Assembly (NCBI GenBank): GCA_022009755.1
Contig: CP091722.1
Span: 814,001 to 878,000 of the forward strand
Length of the DNA stretch: 64,000 nucleotides
Direction of reading: 5' to 3'
From: Oscillospiraceae bacterium
GTDB taxonomy: Bacteria > Bacillota > Clostridia > Christensenellales > QALW01
Shown here: in pieces, positions 1 to 9,072 of the stretch
Numbering within the stretch: the stretch's first letter is position 1
Layout of the letters: each line of letters opens with the position of its first letter
The notes under the pieces: model-generated
What the model was told of the DNA's origin: nothing
What the model saw: the letters and a program-made list of their open reading frames with translations, nothing else
Database searches by the model: none
Made by a program: the position numbers and the translations under genes

Positions 1-725
1 CTGCTTACCGCCAATCTTCATTGCGTAAAACGGGGAAGCGACAGCGTAACCGTAACTAATTATTATTCCCCTCAATCGCAAACGGTCACTATCCCGCTTG
101 ATATACGCTTTCTCCTCAGGCAAACGCCCAAAAATACTTCCGGCAGTATTCCAAGCTGCGCACCGCCTCCCGCATGCTTGCAGAGCAAATGCGCGTAAAC
201 GATGATGAATACGATTATCTTTCCTCCGTCCTTGTGGAAATTGAAAACTGCACCGATGTTTCCCACCTTGCGCAGATACGCACCGAGCTTATCCAGCAGG
301 GCTACCTTCACCCCCCGAAGCACCCCGAAAAGAATCCCGTCGTCTCCTCCGCTTCCTCCCCCATGCGTTTTGAAGCCTCCGACGGCACGGAAATACTTGT
401 AGGGCGCAATAACCTTCAGAATGACGAATTAACGCTGCGCACGGCTCGCCCCGAGGAAATGTGGCTGCATATCCGTCAGGGAGCGGGCAGCCATGTAATA
501 ATCCGCTCCGATGCGCCCTCTCAGGCAGCCCTTGAGCTGGGCGCCATGCTGGCTGCCTATTATTCCTCCGCCCGCGGCGGCTCCAAGATTGCAGTGGCGG
601 CCACGCGCGCAAAATTCGTACATAAAATGCGCAAGGCCCGCCCCGGCATGGTAATATACGAAAACGAAACCACCTATTATATCACTCCGCAGGAGGATAT
701 CCTGCGCCTTGCTCGCCGCTCATGA
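1..725 (+). CDS. rqcH: RqcH/NFACT-family ribosome quality-control protein, C-terminal part (5' end outside window)
   Basis: The visible part is the end of an NFACT protein (RqcH, also called FbpA in Firmicutes). This family binds stalled 50S-peptidyl-tRNA complexes and directs C-terminal alanine tailing. The reading frame from base 1 gives the family stretch LLTANL...NYYSP...IPLDIR. It then shifts at the TTT run 109-111 (one base missing) into the frame of SPQANAQKYFRQYSKL. The C-terminal NFACT-R RNA-binding domain follows, with VGRNNLQND, EMWLHIRQGAGSHVII and a PGMVIYENETTYYI end. The gene stops at 725, four bases before a hairpin terminator shared with the convergent dacF. Identity is clear. 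The frameshift is probably a sequence error. Confidence 0.88.
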
Positions 726-728
726 TTT

Positions 729-760
729 CAAAAGGGGACCGCAGTGCCGGTCCCCTTTTG
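729..760. terminator. Bidirectional intrinsic terminator between rqcH and dacF
   Basis: A perfect 12-bp stem, CAAAAGGGGACC (729-740) and GGTCCCCTTTTG (749-760), encloses an 8-base loop. It has A/T flanks on both sides and lies between two convergent genes. Confidence 0.85.
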
Positions 761-811
761 AAGCTTTCTTTCGCCTTTGTGTCCATATTTTCTGCGGCTT
801 TGCAGCTATTC

Positions 812-1961
812 TCACCAGTGCGCCGCCATTTTCAGAAAATATCCTCCCACCGTCGCCTCCGGGCAGTCTTCCGCCGCCTTTATCTCCGCCTGCGCCACCG
901 TCCGCCCGCGCACAACGAGGCTCAGCCGTCCCTACCCGGTCACCGGCTCTTACAGGCGCCTTCACGCTTTGCTCAAGCTCCGTTTTCACTTCCGCCTCCT
1001 GCGCCTCCCGCTTTGATAATACGGCGCACAGCGGCTCTCCTTCAATTTTCACCTGCGGCTCATAGCCGCCCTTAAGCTCAATGCTTTTTGCAATATCCGC
1101 CTCTTTTTTTACAAGCGTAAACTCCGCAAAGCCGTAATTTATAAGCGCCCGCGCATCATCAAAGCGTCCTTGTCCCGTGCCCGCACCTATTATAACGCTT
1201 ATAAGCCGCATATTCCCCTTTTTCACCGTTGCCGTTACGCAATGTCCCGCCTCTGCGGTATAACCGGTTTTCATGCCGTCGCAGCCGTCAAAAAAGCGCA
1301 CCAGCCGGTTTGTGTTCACAAGCTCCGTCACCCTCCCTCCGGAGTGCTCCAGCTTATCCATCCACCTTCCGCTCCAGGAAAAAAACAGCTCATGTCCCGC
1401 AAGCTCCCGTGCCAATACCGCCATATCCCTCGCAGTGGAATAATGCTCTGCCGCCGGCATCCCCGTGCAATTGGAAAAATGCGTGTTCTTCATTCCCAGC
1501 TGCTCCGCCTTTTTGTTCATAAGCGCCGTAAATCCGCTTTCGCTTCCCGCCGCATGCTCTGCCAAAGCCACGCAGGCATCGTTTCCGCTTGCGATTATCA
1601 CACTTTTTATAAGCTCTCTTGCCTTATAGCTTTTTCCTTCCTCCAAAAACACCTCGGAGCCATCCATTGCCGCAGCCGCCGGGCTTATCTGCACCTCATC
1701 CTCCAAGCTCATTTGCCCTGCGTCAATTTTGTCAAACAAAATGCACAGCGTCATCATTTTTGTCATGCTCGCAACGGGCAGACGCCTGTCCGCTTCCATT
1801 TCATACAATATCTTGCCCGTGGAATACTCCACAAGCACGGCAGCCTTTGCATCCTCAATTGTCGGTGCGGTGTCCGCCGTCTCCGGCGCGGCAAACGCCG
1901 CCGGGGCGCATAAAAGCAGCAGCGCCGTAATAAGCGCAAATAATCCTGTTCTTGTTTTCAT
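812..1961 (-). CDS. dacF: D-alanyl-D-alanine carboxypeptidase (DacF-type, PBP5 family), one frameshift
   Basis: A secreted or membrane-anchored DD-carboxypeptidase that trims the terminal D-Ala from peptidoglycan pentapeptides. The start at 1961 follows GGGAGGTCGG and gives a signal peptide ending near AFA-AP (about residue 25). The penicillin-binding motifs are in order: SMTK (Ser65, Lys68), SGN (125-127) and KTG (231-233). A PBP5 C-terminal beta domain follows. One extra base in the CC/GG pair at 919-920 throws the last ~35 codons out of frame. Removing it restores ELVVRGRTVAQAEIKAAED and a stop at 812, about 382 aa in total. Read without correction, the frame runs on into the terminator. 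The gene is last in deoB-punA-dacF, the order also found in Bacillus. Confidence 0.93.
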
Positions 1962-2040
1962 TTTCCGACCTCCCTTGCACGCGATAGCATATGCAAAAGC
2001 GCCGTTTTTATTCATAATGCGTCATAAACGCAAAGGCGCG

Positions 2041-2850
2041 TCACAGTGCGCGTATCATCGCCTCCAAAAGAGCGGCAAACCTCTCTGCGCCCTGCCTTCC
2101 CGTCTCCAGCACCTCCCCGTGACTCAGCTCACGGCCGGTGATTCCCGCCGCCATATTCGTAATAAGGGACAGCCCTGCCGTTTTCATTTTCAGCTGTGCC
2201 GCAGCGGTGGCCTCGTGCACGGTGCTCATTCCCACCGCGTCCCCGCCAAGGAGTCTTATTGCCCGTATCTCCGCCGGGGTTTCATAGCATGGGCCCACAC
2301 TGTAAAAATATACCCCTTCTCTGAGAGTTATTCCCGTGCGCGCCGCAGCCTTATGCGCCAAGGCGCACATTTCACCGCTGTACACCCCATTCATGGAAAC
2401 AAAGCCGTCCCGCGCTCCCCGCAGCGCATTATGCCCGGAAAAATTTATATGATCTCTTATAAGCATTATATCCCCGGGACAAAAGCTCTCATTCACCGCA
2501 CCGGCAGCATTGGTAAGCACCAGATGCTTTATCCCCATCTCCCCCATTATTCTTACGGGATACGCCGTCTGTGCCGCAGAATACCCTTCATAGTAATGCA
2601 CGCGTCCCTGCATTGCAAGCACCGTTTTTTCTCCCAGTTTGCCAAAAACAAAACGGTTGCCGTGCCCCTTGACCTCCGATACCGGCATGCCGTAAACCTT
2701 GCCGTAGGGCAGGCTCACCGCCCTCTCAAATTTTTCGCACCACTGTCCCAAGCCCGACCCAAGCACCACCGCACAGTCGGGAACCCCTCCGGCCCATTCA
2801 AGCATCACCCGCGCCGCTCTTACGGCATCGGCATTGCACTCAGTATTCAT
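2041..2850 (-). CDS. punA: Purine-nucleoside phosphorylase
   Basis: Cytosolic enzyme that splits purine (deoxy)ribonucleosides with phosphate, giving base plus (deoxy)ribose-1-phosphate, which the neighbouring DeoB then isomerises. At 269 aa it has the usual length for the trimeric PNP family. Visible motifs are VVLGSGLG near the N-terminus, GRVHYYEGY, LTNAAGAVN, GPCYETPAEIR, GMSTVHE and ITNMAAGI, the last carrying the purine-contacting Asn. AAAGGAGAG sits just upstream of the ATG at 2850. The gene is separated from deoB by an unusual phased T-tract region and lies 79 bp ahead of dacF on the same strand. Confidence 0.95.
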   Translation of the reverse strand: MNTECNADAVRAARVMLEWAGGVPDCAVVLGSGLGQWCEKFERAVSLPYGKVYGMPVSEVKGHGNRFVFGKLGEKTVLAMQGRVHYYEGYSAAQTAYPVRIMGEMGIKHLVLTNAAGAVNESFCPGDIMLIRDHINFSGHNALRGARDGFVSMNGVYSGEMCALAHKAAARTGITLREGVYFYSVGPCYETPAEIRAIRLLGGDAVGMSTVHEATAAAQLKMKTAGLSLITNMAAGITGRELSHGEVLETGRQGAERFAALLEAMIRAL

Positions 2851-2902
2851 ACCGCACTCTCCTTTTTCTTAACACCGTTTTTCAAAAAAAACAGCCTCTG
2901 AA

Positions 2903-2998
2903 TTTTTTATTTCGTTTTTTGCATGTTTTTTACGCGTTTTTGCAGCGTTTTTACACGGTTTTTTAGCGTTTTTTTAATGCTTTTTATGCATATTTTTT
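2903..2998. repeat. Nine helically phased T-tracts (intrinsically curved DNA) between deoB and punA
   Basis: Runs of five to seven T start at 2903, 2915, 2926, 2937, 2948, 2959, 2969, 2981 and 2993. The spacing is 10-12 bp and the separators are mostly GCATG/ACGCG/GCAGCG-like. On the coding strand these are A-tracts immediately upstream of punA and downstream of the deoB stop. Tracts repeated at about one helical turn bend DNA strongly. Confidence 0.75.
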
Positions 2999-4164
2999 CA
3001 TTTTGGCAGAAAGGATTCCCCGTGCAGACCGTATCCTGAATAGTCAAGCCCCAGCCATGCTGCACAGGATGCCCCAATGCATCCAAGCCCCCGCAAAGTG
3101 CCCATATCGCCCGAAAAGCCGCTTCCTGCGCATATTATCGGCACATATTCTCGGGTGTGATCCGTCCCGCCAAACCCCGGATCGCATCCGTGATCCGCCG
3201 TAATAATAAAAATATCTCCTTTTTTCATTTCGCCCAGCAGCTCGGGCAGCGCCCCGTCAAAGCTCTCCAGCGCCCGCGCATACCCGTCCGCATCCCTTCT
3301 GTGCCCGTAAAGCATATCAAAATCCACTAAATTGCAGAATATAAGGCCGTCAAAGTCCCTTTTCAGCTCCTCATGCAGGCAAGTCATGCAGGCCTCGTTT
3401 CCTTTGGCCGGAAGGCTTGCGGTAAGGCCGCGCCCGGCAAAAATGTCCGATATTTTGCCTATTCCGACACATTCCATGCCCGATTGCTTAACAAGATCAA
3501 GAAATGTCGGCCCCGGATCCAGCGCAAAATCATGCCTTTGCGCCGTGCGCTTATATGCGCCGCTTTCACCGTCAAAGGGTCTTGCTATTATTCTTCCCAC
3601 CCCGTATTTTCCCTGCATTATGCCGCGCGCCTTGCGGCATATATCATACAACTCCTCTACCGGCACGGTGTCGGTATGCGCAGCTATCTGCATAACGCTG
3701 TCCGCCGAAGTATATACAATAATTCCGCCCAGCGCACGCTGTTCATCCCCCAATCGGTTAATAATCTCCGTGCCTGAGGCGGGAGCATTACAAAGCACCG
3801 GGCGCCCGGAAAGCTCGGCTATCCGGCTTATTATTTCCTGCGGAAAGCCGCCGGGAAACAGCGGAAACGGTTTCTCCAGCACCTTTCCCATCATCTCCCA
3901 GTGCCCCGTTGTAGTATCCTTGCCCGCCGATATCTCGGCCGCTCTTGCATAAAGCGCGCTGCGGCCGCCTCCTGCCGCCCGTGCGATTTTTCCTGCTTCC
4001 CCGCACCCGTTTATGTCAAAAAGCCCCATGCGGGCAAGATTTTCAAGCCTTGCGCCCGCCTTTACGCAGCTTAAAAGCGTATTGCTTCCGGCATCTCCGT
4101 AATTCTGCGCATCCGGCAGACTGCCCACGCCAAAGCTGTCCAGCACAGTCACTATCGCTCTCAT
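2998..4164 (-). CDS. deoB: Phosphopentomutase
   Basis: Interconverts (deoxy)ribose 1- and 5-phosphate in nucleoside salvage and acts in the cytosol with PunA. At 388 aa the length is normal for the Firmicute alkaline-phosphatase-superfamily type. The metal/catalytic motifs are present: VLDSFGVG at the N-terminus (Asp9), KDTTTGHWE at 82-90 with the phosphorylatable Thr, and ADHGCDP...GTDHTREYVP near the C-terminus. GGAGG precedes the ATG at 4164. It is the first gene of the deoB-punA-dacF run. A TATAAT-like box on the minus strand (4252-4257) lies upstream, but its -35 is not convincing. Confidence 0.95.
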   Translation of the reverse strand: MRAIVTVLDSFGVGSLPDAQNYGDAGSNTLLSCVKAGARLENLARMGLFDINGCGEAGKIARAAGGGRSALYARAAEISAGKDTTTGHWEMMGKVLEKPFPLFPGGFPQEIISRIAELSGRPVLCNAPASGTEIINRLGDEQRALGGIIVYTSADSVMQIAAHTDTVPVEELYDICRKARGIMQGKYGVGRIIARPFDGESGAYKRTAQRHDFALDPGPTFLDLVKQSGMECVGIGKISDIFAGRGLTASLPAKGNEACMTCLHEELKRDFDGLIFCNLVDFDMLYGHRRDADGYARALESFDGALPELLGEMKKGDIFIITADHGCDPGFGGTDHTREYVPIICAGSGFSGDMGTLRGLGCIGASCAAWLGLDYSGYGLHGESFLPK

Positions 4165-4446
4165 ATTTTCCTCCGTTTTCGCAAACGCATTTTACATGAA
4201 TCGTATAATCAGCGCCGTTTGCTTATACAAAAACCGTATTTTTACTGATTTATTATATCACACCGCACAATTATTTACCACAGCAAAGCCGCGCATTTTC
4301 CCGCATAAACGGATAAAATACATTTTCAAAATTCATATTTTGCGCTATAATACATATGCGATCGGTGCAATTATCCGCACACAGCCCTTCCGGGCGCTCC
4401 GGGGGCGATCACTATTTTCTTTATAAAGGACACACACGCAGACAAT

Positions 4447-5232
4447 ATGAACATAATTGACTTTCATGCCCACGCCTTTCCCGATGCAATTGCAAAAAAG
4501 GCGCGCGACTTCCTTGAGAATTATTACCATCTTCCCATGTACGGAAACGGAACACTTGACGACCTTATAGCCTCCTCCCGCGAAGGGGGAATAACCCGGC
4601 TTGCAGTCTGCTCTACCGCCACGACGGCAAAGCAGGTAACAAATATAAACAATTGGCTCGCAGCTGCGCAAAAGCAAAATCCTTACCTTGTTTCTCTGGG
4701 TACGCTGCATCCCGATTTTGAAGATATATACGCCGAGGCCGACCGCATAGCGGAGCTTGGGCTGCACGGCGTAAAGCTGCATCCGGATTTTCAGCATGCG
4801 GATGCCCTTTGTCCCGGAATGCTGCGTATATACGATGCCTGCCAGGGCCGCCTTCCCGTGCTTATTCATGTAGGCGACCGCAACACCGTTTTTTCAAAGC
4901 CCGCAAAGATCGCAAAAGTTTTGGAAATGTTCCCCCGGCTTACCGTGATCGCAGCTCACATGGGCGGCTATTCCGAATGGGAAGATGCAGAAAAATATAT
5001 TATCGGCAAAAACTGCCATATCGACACTTCCAGTTCATTTTGCGGATTGAGTTATGATGAAATGGCGCGCCTTATAAGAAAACACGGCGCACAGCGCGTG
5101 CTGTTCGGCACCGATTACCCCCTTGCCTGCGCAAAGGAGGAGCTTGAGCGCTTTTATCGTGTGCCGCTTACCTCAGGCGAGCAGGAAGCCGTTTTGGGGC
5201 TCAACGCCATGCATTTGCTCGGTCTTAAATAA
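4447..5232 (+). CDS. Amidohydrolase-2 family metal-dependent hydrolase
   Basis: A 261-aa TIM-barrel amidohydrolase of the COG2159 type (hydrolases and decarboxylases related to ACMSD). The metal-binding signature IIDFHAHAFPD starts the protein. A histidine strand (LIHVGD), AAHMGG and the terminal GTDYPLA aspartate follow. The exact substrate cannot be told from sequence. It is monocistronic and transcribed away from deoB. A TATAAT at 4346-4351 could be its -10, but the -35 is poor. The ribosome site is weak (AAAGGA about 15 bases before the ATG). A hairpin terminator follows at 5349-5382. Confidence 0.85.
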   Translation: MNIIDFHAHAFPDAIAKKARDFLENYYHLPMYGNGTLDDLIASSREGGITRLAVCSTATTAKQVTNINNWLAAAQKQNPYLVSLGTLHPDFEDIYAEADRIAELGLHGVKLHPDFQHADALCPGMLRIYDACQGRLPVLIHVGDRNTVFSKPAKIAKVLEMFPRLTVIAAHMGGYSEWEDAEKYIIGKNCHIDTSSSFCGLSYDEMARLIRKHGAQRVLFGTDYPLACAKEELERFYRVPLTSGEQEAVLGLNAMHLLGLK

Positions 5233-5348
5233 AACACATCGGCGCTTGCCCATAAACACAGCCGTTTTTATACGGTTTTTTCCAAAAAAGAGGCGGTTGA
5301 TACTTTATAATTCACCTCTGCGTACACCGCAAATACTGCAAAAAGTTC

Positions 5349-5382
5349 AAAAACCATCACGGCTTTCGCCATGATGGTTTTT
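5349..5382. terminator. Bidirectional intrinsic terminator between amidohydrolase and glycosidase genes
   Basis: An 11-bp stem AAAAACCATCA (5349-5359) / TGATGGTTTTT (5372-5382) has an inner GGC-TTTC-GCC. A/T runs on both ends suit the two convergent genes. Confidence 0.85.
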
Positions 5383-5430
5383 ATATACCGGCTATTTTTA
5401 CACATAAAAATGCCGTTTTTCGTTTTCATA

Positions 5431-7285
5431 TCAGCCGACAAATTTGAAGCTCAGCCTGCCCATGGGGAGCGAGCGTCCGGTGACATAATAATCCATAATA
5501 TCCTCCGGGTGCTCCACACCGTCCGCTACCTTGAAATAGAAGGTATTGCTGTCCTGAAGGCCGACCGCGCTTCTGGGAATGGCCAGCTGCATATATTTAC
5601 CCTGAACAGACATCTTCGCCAGCCCCACCTTGGTGCCGTTTCCGTCTGCATCCAGCTTTTCAATTATTGCCATTTGGTTTTCACTGCTGCGGTTTATAAC
5701 ATAATCGTAGCACACCCAGCCGGTGTTCCGCACTTCGCCCGCCGTCATGAAAATGTTCATCCAATTTCCGCTGCCGTCGTTTTCTGTTATATCGGCATCC
5801 GACTCCACCATGAAATATATATTGTCGGCATCCTTGGTAACCTTTACGGTTTGCAGGTTGTTTCTGGGAGCCTCCATGGTATATTTGACCTTGCGCGTTA
5901 CCCCCATGTAATTGCGCCCGTAATTCTCTTTACCGATATCCCTGTACACAACACTTACCGCATCCCATTGCGACGGAGAGCCGTTTACATCTATTGTCTT
6001 TTCTCCGGAATCTATTTTTTCCGCCTCAAGGCCCTTGTATGCGCGCACATTCTTTATAAGCTGAATGTAAAAGGCATCGTTATAGCCGCCCTTCATCATT
6101 TCAATATCGCGGGAATACTCCATGCTTGCCGCATCGCAGAGCATATATTCCCCGTCATATATTTGCTTATAGGCTATCCACTCATTCCAGCCGCCCACAA
6201 ACAGTGCCGGGGTCGGCGGCAAGTGCAACATCCCATTGCTTTTGAAAGAAGGTCCCCTTCTGCGCGTTTGCCGAAATATTAAGATCCTTTTCCGGATCGT
6301 ATCCGCGTCCCCAGTTTTTCCATCCCTCCCTTGTAAGGGAAAAGCTCATAGGCACCATGGGATGCGAAGCCACGGTAACATTTATCATGTCCCCGTGCAC
6401 CGGCTGAGGATAGCTCCACTCACACCACGGGAAGCCGTCTTCAAGGTACTCTCCCGGCCAGTTGGGGTTACGGAAGGTAAAGAAATTTCTTATCTTCTGT
6501 GTGTAGGTGCCCGGATTGTATTTTGTATCGCCTATTGATGCCGCCGCCTTTTTATCAAGCTCGGGATCCGTATAGCCTATCATCATGGGTTTTCCGTCCA
6601 CCATGTACCAGCTTTCCGGATATTTTTTTGTCTTATAGAATTCGTTGTACAGTTTGCGTACCGTATCTATTGAATAACTGTGTGTATAAAATGTAATTCT
6701 GGGCGGATTCCACCCGTCGCTGATAAGCTCGGAAATGATTTTTGCAACTTTCATATACACATTCCGATAGGTTATGGCATTGGTAGTATCAAAAGCGATA
6801 AAATCAATTCCCGCAGACGTAAGCAGCTCCATCTGTTTGCGGATTACATATTCGTCAGCGCTGTTATAATAGCCCCAAAGCGGCTCACCCCAAAAATGCG
6901 CCTGTCCGTCCGGCGATACGGATGAGGTTTCGTGAAACAGCACATCTTTGCCGTATTCCTTAAGTATTTTTGTGGCGTCGTAAACATCCGTTGCCGCAGG
7001 CTGACCTATCCACGGCCAATAGAATATTCCCACCTTCTTGTCGGATTTTGTTCCGCCGGTGATATCAAATGTGCGCCCGAACTGATCCACTCCCACAAGC
7101 ATGTTTACATTATAGCCGTCGCCGTACGCCGTTTCTGATACATCCTTAGGCGCATTTACCGCCTCGCCGCCGCCTTTTGTTTCTCCCGGTTTTGCAGTTC
7201 CGCTTTCCGCCGGACTGCAGGCTGCACACCCCGCCGCAAGCGCAAGCGCGGTGATCCACACCAGCATTTTCCTGTAAAAATTCAT
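5431..7285 (-). CDS. Secreted lipoprotein glycoside hydrolase (GH99/GH71-like barrel) with CBM9-like C-terminal domain, one frameshift
   Basis: An exported glycan-degrading lipoprotein of about 617 aa. The N-terminus is a lipoprotein signal (basic start, hydrophobic core, lipobox ending LAAGC or AAC). Residues ~70-360 form a glycosidase-like barrel with GIFYWPWIG, AGIDFIAFDTTN and the closing FVGGWNEW. The last ~180 residues look like a family 9-type carbohydrate-binding domain (IDVNGSPSQWD...DADNIYFMVES...LAIPRSAVG). One extra base in the GGGG run 6209-6212 splits the gene just before the GGWNEW motif. Removing it gives DPALFVGGWNEW. Start 7285 follows GAGAGGATGGG. The promoter and a possible operator lie upstream. 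Family assignment is from motif memory and the substrate is unknown. Confidence 0.75.
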
Positions 7286-7346
7286 ACATCCCATCCTCTC
7301 CCGAATTCCGTTGTGCGTCAAAACAGTAGTCCGAAACGCATCAAAA

Positions 7347-7372
7347 GGCAGCAAATGCCGCACGATGCTGCC
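7347..7372. promoter_or_regulatory. Inverted repeat just downstream of the glycosidase promoter, operator candidate
   Basis: GGCAGCA (7347-7353) and TGCTGCC (7366-7372) form a perfect 7-bp inverted repeat with a 12-base gap. It lies a few bases downstream of the -10 box on the minus strand, where a repressor would block transcription. The regulator is unknown. Confidence 0.4.
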
Positions 7373-7379
7373 GAAATTG

Positions 7380-7408
7380 ATTATACTATATCCGCATTGC
7401 AATTTCAA
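7380..7408 (-). promoter_or_regulatory. Sigma-A type promoter of the glycosidase gene
   Basis: On the minus strand TTGAAA (7408-7403), a 17-base spacer and TATAAT (7385-7380) lie about 95 bases upstream of the start codon. Confidence 0.75.
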
Positions 7409-7432
7409 GCCTTAATATAATATATTTCGCAC

Positions 7433-7801
7433 TTATCCCCTGTTTTCCGCACCTTTATTAAGGCCGTTGAGCATTTCTAAATACAGCAATGTCGGAATAC
7501 ACACCGCCGTCCAAACGGCAAGAGCAAACAGCCAGCCGAAACGGCAATCGGAAAACATCATGCCTGCGGGAAGCAAGTTAAAAAGCACAGACATACAATG
7601 TGCACCCGTCGCCATAATTCCGCACACAAATGCCCTGAAAAGCAGCGAGGAGTTTTTAAGCCGCGAATTAAGCGGATCAAACAGCAGCAGCAAGCCGCCG
7701 CCCAGCGCGGCGGGCAGCGGCTTTAATTCACCGCATAACACAAACAGTATCAGCAGCAGAACGGCAATTCCGAATACAAGCAAAATAATCTTTCTTCCCA
7801 T
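7433..7801 (-). CDS. Small integral membrane protein of unknown function
   Basis: A 122-aa protein with about four hydrophobic segments: IILLVFGIAVLLLILFVL, a Gly/Leu-rich segment, FVCGIMATGAHCMSVLFNLL and WLFALAVWTAVCIPTLLYL. It is therefore a multi-pass membrane protein. I chose the start at 7801 because GGGGAGG lies 7 bases ahead. A longer frame reaches 7906 but has no ribosome site. It follows the divergent cysteine-synthase-like gene and precedes the glycosidase on the same strand. I do not recognise the family. Confidence 0.55.
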   Translation of the reverse strand: MGRKIILLVFGIAVLLLILFVLCGELKPLPAALGGGLLLLFDPLNSRLKNSSLLFRAFVCGIMATGAHCMSVLFNLLPAGMMFSDCRFGWLFALAVWTAVCIPTLLYLEMLNGLNKGAENRG

Positions 7802-8025
7802 AGCGCGCCTCCCCAAGTCAGCATATGCACGGCTCATGCCGAAGGTCCGTATAAGCAAAGCATGCATAACAAAGATATTCTGCTGCCGATCGATAATTGT
7901 ATTCAATTATTCAGTTGTAAAAGCTGACGGAAATGCATTTGTCTGCAAAACGCGCCGAATTATATATCAACACCCCTCTTATGCTTTTCGTACTTGATAA
8001 GCAGAATTTACAGCGTATTTATTGC

Positions 8026-8988
8026 TTATTGCATGACTATGTAGTTATCGTTACAATCAAACAAGCCCGTTGACAGATATCTCTCTCCCGTATCGGGCAA
8101 CAGCGCCACTATCATACGGTTTTCATTCTCCGGGATCCGCGCAAGCTGTACGGCGGCATATACTGCGGCCCCGGAGGAAATACCGGCAAGCACACCGTCG
8201 TTTGCCGCTATGCTAACACAGCCGGAATAGGCATCGGCGCTGCTGACAGGGTATATTTCATCAACAATATCCGCATTCAGCAGCGGCGGCATTTCTCCGT
8301 TGTTTATGCCGAATATACCGTGCTCCGCCCGATTTTTTCCCGTAACGGCCGCCTGCTTTATTTCCTCAGCCTCCACCGCCACAACCTGCACCGAGTGTTT
8401 TTTTCTTTTAAGCGCCTCGCCTATGCCCGTTATAGCGGCGCCGCTGCCAACGCCGCACACCAAAATATCCACCTGTCCCTCTGTATCGCGCCATATTTCC
8501 GATGCCACTGCGCGGTATGCCGCCGGCGCGGCAGCATTATTATATATTCGCGGCCGAAATGCGTGAGGATTTCTTCTGCACATTTCATCCGCCATTCTGC
8601 CTGCTCCCGCCATTCCCTGCGTTCCGGGAGTAAGCACCACCTGCGCTCCGTATGCCCTGAGAAGGGAATAATCCCGCTTTTCCTTTATATCCGGCATAAC
8701 TATTACAAGCTTGTATTGCTTTGCAGCACATACAACAGCCAGCGCCACCGCCGTGTTGTACACGGCCGCTTCTATAACAAGCGCCTTATGCCCGCCGAGC
8801 TTTCCCCGGCGTTCCGCTTTTTCGATAATATACAGCGCCGCCCTTATTTTCATGCTTCCGCCAGGATTTTCACATTCCAGCTTTGCATATACATTCGGCT
8901 TTACATGCATATTCAGGCAATATGAGTTCAATTGTACAAGCGGTGTTTTTCCCACTCTGTCCAGTATGCCGCCGCAGATCTTTCCCAT
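8026..8988 (-). CDS. Divergent cysteine synthase-like PLP enzyme (fold type II, CysK/CBS family)
   Basis: A 320-aa protein with the overall plan of O-acetylserine sulfhydrylase: N-terminal GKTPLVQLN, the Schiff-base lysine in PGGSMKIR, GISSGAAVYAA, and a PDTGERYLST ending. Loops that define true CysK are altered. The substrate loop TSGNTG reads AVYNTA, PGGSVKDR has Ile for Asp, and the phosphate loop GTGGT reads GSGAA. No compensating frameshift explains these changes. The cofactor lysine and the Asn contacting PLP O3' are kept, so PLP binding is likely. Substrate or activity has probably changed. Start 8988 follows AAAGGAGA. The gene is alone downstream of prmA with an 84-bp gap. Confidence 0.75.
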   Translation of the reverse strand: MGKICGGILDRVGKTPLVQLNSYCLNMHVKPNVYAKLECENPGGSMKIRAALYIIEKAERRGKLGGHKALVIEAAVYNTAVALAVVCAAKQYKLVIVMPDIKEKRDYSLLRAYGAQVVLTPGTQGMAGAGRMADEMCRRNPHAFRPRIYNNAAAPAAYRAVASEIWRDTEGQVDILVCGVGSGAAITGIGEALKRKKHSVQVVAVEAEEIKQAAVTGKNRAEHGIFGINNGEMPPLLNADIVDEIYPVSSADAYSGCVSIAANDGVLAGISSGAAVYAAVQLARIPENENRMIVALLPDTGERYLSTGLFDCNDNYIVMQ

Positions 8989-9072
8989 TTTGCGCGTCTC
9001 CTTTTGTGTAATATACCTTTGAAATGGCCGGCAGTTAATGTATAAATGCCGATATGCTCATAAAAGGCAGGT

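Noticed and set aside
720..811. Extended C-terminus of dacF reaching the terminator
   Set aside because: The tail is an out-of-frame reading created by the indel at 919-920 and even translates the terminator hairpin. The corrected frame ends at 812.
1729..2901. Long plus-strand frame across dacF and punA
   Set aside because: It is antisense to two well-supported genes, has no ribosome site and its composition follows from their codon bias.
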